Position numbers and translations under genes: made by a program
NCBI GenBank assembly: GCA_038227745.1
Contig: JBBRPS010000609.1
Location: 1 to 6,495, forward strand
Source of the DNA: DASPXY01 sp038227745
Lineage (GTDB): Bacteria > Planctomycetota > Planctomycetia > Gemmatales > Gemmataceae
Reading direction: 5' to 3'
Length of the DNA stretch: 6,495 nucleotides
The notes under the pieces: generated by a model
Seen by the model: the letters and a program-made list of their open reading frames with translations, nothing else
Databases searched by the model: none
What the model was told of the DNA's origin: nothing
Part shown: positions 5,801 to 6,495 of the stretch, piece by piece
Numbering within the stretch: position 1 is the first letter of the stretch
Layout of the letters: every line of letters starts with the position of its first letter

Positions 5801-6236
5801 ACTCGGCGTCGAGGGCCTCGCACAGCTCGCGCCAGGCCGCGTCCTTGGCGGGGTCGGCGGAGGCGCGGCCGGCCGTGTGCCGCTCACGTTCACCGCGCCG
5901 GGCGGCGTCTCGCTTCGCCCGCTGGGCCGTGCGGTAGGCGACCCCGTAGAGCCAACTCGCCAGGGAGCGCTGCTTGCGGATCGAGCGGGCCTGGAGGGCG
6001 AGGACGAGGAAGGTGGCCTGGAGGGCGTCGTCGTCGTCCGCGTCCTGGCCGAGCAGCCGGCGGCAGACTTCGCGGACCATCGGGCCGTGGCGGCGGACCA
6101 GGCCCTCGAAGGCGCGCCCGTCGGCCGTGTCCAGGAACCGTCGGAGCAATTCCTGGTCGGTTGCCTGGGGGTCGTGGGGCCGGCCGGCCAAGCGGCGAAC
6201 GTGCCGGACGACGGGGCGCAGGGGCTGGTCGGTCAT
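2868..6236 (-). CDS. ECF sigma factor fused to membrane helix, 14 WD40 blades and HEAT-like tail
   Basis: The product is 1122 residues; its ATG has GGAGG (6246-6250) nine bases upstream. Sigma region 2 is about residues 43-113 (FEGLVRRHGPMVREVCRRLL, a Q-A-TFLVLAL core-binding helix, WLYGVAYRTAQRAK). Region 4 is about 138-197 (LHRLPEADRQPLVLCYLQG, then the helix-turn-helix DEAAKELGWSVRTLDRRLGR). An Ala/Gly-rich linker (about 203-268) leads to one membrane helix (about 274-293, FKVAALAVLALGAAALGAGM) and a Pro-rich stretch. Residues 345-945 hold 14 WD40 blades, most with AFSPDG and VRLWD signatures. Residues 956-1115 are helical, with FATREAATAELERLGEAARP and EVRRRIERLLGRVE segments, as in tails that follow WD40 domains in planctomycete proteins. 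The sigma part should recruit RNA polymerase in the cytoplasm, with the propellers across the membrane as a ligand- or protein-binding sensor. No anti-sigma gene is adjacent, so the tethered domain probably provides control. The domain calls are secure; the signalling role is inferred. Confidence 0.93.
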   Translation of the reverse strand: MTDQPLRPVVRHVRRLAGRPHDPQATDQELLRRFLDTADGRAFEGLVRRHGPMVREVCRRLLGQDADDDDALQATFLVLALQARSIRKQRSLASWLYGVAYRTAQRAKRDAARRGERERHTAGRASADPAKDAAWRELCEALDAELHRLPEADRQPLVLCYLQGRTRDEAAKELGWSVRTLDRRLGRGRELLRVRLARRGLTLSAALLAVGLTDQGACATGAGPEAVVPAGLAEATARAAVAVATGEPAAGGGATAGAAALAQRGLPGGVSWKFKVAALAVLALGAAALGAGMLRQPPPEEQPPVETKQPVRDAGESKTPEFRRPGTDRHGDPLPPEAIARLGTVRLRHGDGAWSVALSRDGKVIVSGSGSFDPTVRVWELPTGKELKRLHAYPGFPVVMGGVLAIALSPDGKTIAAATYGSAGNPIFLWDAHSGRRRHALRGHRGGVQAVAFSPDGKALASASSDETVCLWDTDSGAEVRKLTGHRGGASAVAFSPDGATLASGGADRAVRLWDARTGKETARLEGHGGAILSVAFGHDGKVLASAGRDGTVRLWDPAATRKLRTLTGHRGDVSSVAFSPDGALLASASRDGTVRLWGVALGKELRQLPADRLDFSSVAFSADGKRLAAGAFTNGICVWDVDTGAELLPAQGHRAWVLSLQYSPDGALLASGGADGTVRLSSPGSGTERRRIAVGGGWVRGLAFSPDGKALAVADGESALTLREVGSGKLLRSFPGHGGGAVCAAFSPDGTSVASVAGDGKVHLWDVLTGAGRNSLPGAGESCSVAFAPGGSMLAVGGGLKDRTISLREVSTGKELRRLTGHAYAVTSLAFLPGGEALISGSPDGTLRLWDVATGRERLCLRRSPEQGLGGFNGLSLSPDGRFVASAGQDRAVRVWELATGQEVRAFRGHQGEVYAVAFAPDGKALASGGRDSTVLVWDAGGRTASGGRKGGGLSGQEVETLWAGLASPEGARGERAMWALVGAPGQSLAVLRERLRPIPAPEAGRVNRLVGELAAARFATREAATAELERLGEAARPALHKALAGEPPLEVRRRIERLLGRVEGSERLRAARALAALERIGTAEARRVLERLAGGAPEARLTREARAALERLGRRPAAAP
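3405..5207 (-). repeat. WD40 blade array, 14 units with a 126-bp core period
   Basis: This is the DNA behind the propellers of the sigma-WD40 protein. Blade limits in residues are 345-390, 391-441, then eight units of exactly 42 residues from 442 to 777, then 778-820, 821-862, 863-908 and 909-945. The eight-unit core (3906-4913) is 1008 bp, exactly eight times 126 bp with no indel. Blades 3-6, 12 and 14 are the most canonical. Blades 7, 9, 11 and 13 have lost the GH pair or the final WD. Confidence 0.85.
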
Positions 6237-6245
6237 GGCCGCTGT

Positions 6246-6273
6246 CCTCCCGGGGCTCTGGTGGGCCAGTATA
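6246..6273 (-). promoter_or_regulatory. Possible -10 element and ribosome-binding site of the sigma-WD40 gene
   Basis: TATACT lies on the minus strand at 6273-6268, in an AT-rich TATATACT patch that stands out in this GC-rich DNA. It would place the transcript start about 25 bases before the ATG at 6236, with the Shine-Dalgarno GGAGG (6250-6246) between. I could not see a good TTGACA-type -35 box at 16-18 bases, so this is a one-box match only. Confidence 0.4.
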
Positions 6274-6300
6274 TACCGTCGCCGTTGCAGAAGCGCCTGT

Positions 6301-6318
6301 TTAGCCGCGAGCGGCTAA
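6301..6318. repeat. 18-bp near-perfect palindrome
   Basis: TTAGCCGC (6301-6308) and GCGGCTAA (6311-6318) are exact reverse complements around a two-base centre (GA). It lies 14 bp past the stop of the upstream partial gene and about 28 bp before the -10-like element of the sigma-WD40 gene. It could be a dimeric repressor operator, a terminator stem without T tract, or a dispersed intergenic repeat. The two-base centre makes a DNA operator or cruciform somewhat more natural than an RNA hairpin. Confidence 0.55.
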
Positions 6319-6332
6319 TTCTACTGTGTCCG

Positions 6333-6494
6333 TCATTCCCGTTGGTTAAGCCTGTGGGGCGCCAGGAGTTCGCGCGACTTGTAGTGGTAGAAGCGGGCCT
6401 CTTCGTTGCGTTGCAAGCGGCGCGTCATGTTCCGACAAATACGCTCCTGCTTGTCGCACCCCAACGCCCGCCGCAATAGCTGCGCCAGACACCA
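6333..6494 (-). CDS. 3' end of an unidentified gene (C-terminal 53 codons)
   Basis: A minus-strand frame enters from the right edge and ends at TGA (6333-6335). It encodes 53 residues including LAQLLRRALGCDKQERIC, MTRRLQRNEEARFYHYKSRE and LLAPHRLNQRE. The sequence is basic with a predicted helical, Arg/Lys-rich tail, and unlike the GC-driven shadow frames it has a balanced composition (Asn, Gln, Tyr, Phe, Glu). The style resembles C-terminal tails of some DDE transposases, but I cannot name a family, so it is reported as a hypothetical partial protein. It is not clearly cotranscribed with the sigma gene, since a palindrome and a promoter-like element lie between. Confidence 0.45.
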   Translation of the reverse strand, partial: WCLAQLLRRALGCDKQERICRNMTRRLQRNEEARFYHYKSRELLAPHRLNQRE

Positions 6495-6495
6495 A

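Overview
The window looks like chromosomal DNA from a Gemmata-type planctomycete (Gemmataceae). The DNA is very GC-rich. Both large genes start with an ECF sigma factor that runs on through a single membrane helix into a long exported domain, an architecture typical of that family. One C-terminal domain carries planctomycete-style WD40 blades followed by a helical tail, the other an HHCHYKC motif that I recall only from planctomycete proteins. The taxonomic call is inference from gene content; no rRNA is present.

Layout. (a) 1-450: a scarred integration site. It holds a tRNA-Leu(CAG) piece without its 5' acceptor strand, the tRNA's strong terminator, two copies of a paired TTTGCCA motif 170 bp apart on either side of the tRNA, and two scraps that resemble the ends of tyrosine-recombinase genes. 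(b) 452-2563, minus strand: one long reading frame broken by a single in-frame TGA (2030-2032). Upstream of the stop is an ECF sigma factor up to the turn of its region-4 helix-turn-helix. Downstream are the recognition helix, a membrane helix, BamD-like TPRs, a BamA-like POTRA domain and a Cys/His-rich C-terminal domain. A good ribosome-binding site and ATG (1786) lie just before the membrane helix, so the exported half could be made alone. (c) 2564-2867: a 304-bp spacer with a possible ECF-type promoter and a small hairpin. (d) 2868-6236, minus strand: an intact 1122-residue ECF sigma factor, membrane helix, 14 WD40 blades (two seven-bladed propellers) and a HEAT-like tail. (e) 6237-6495: a promoter-like region, an 18-bp near-perfect palindrome, and the last 53 codons of an unidentified minus-strand gene.

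How they may work together. Both sigma proteins share the same plan: a cytoplasmic sigma domain, an Ala/Gly-rich linker, one membrane helix and a large domain outside the cytoplasm. No separate anti-sigma gene is visible, so the tethered domain probably controls its own sigma factor. The most notable item is the broken gene, in which a transcription factor is joined to BamD- and BamA-type outer-membrane assembly modules. This suggests a sensor of envelope assembly that has been, or is being, uncoupled from its sigma factor.
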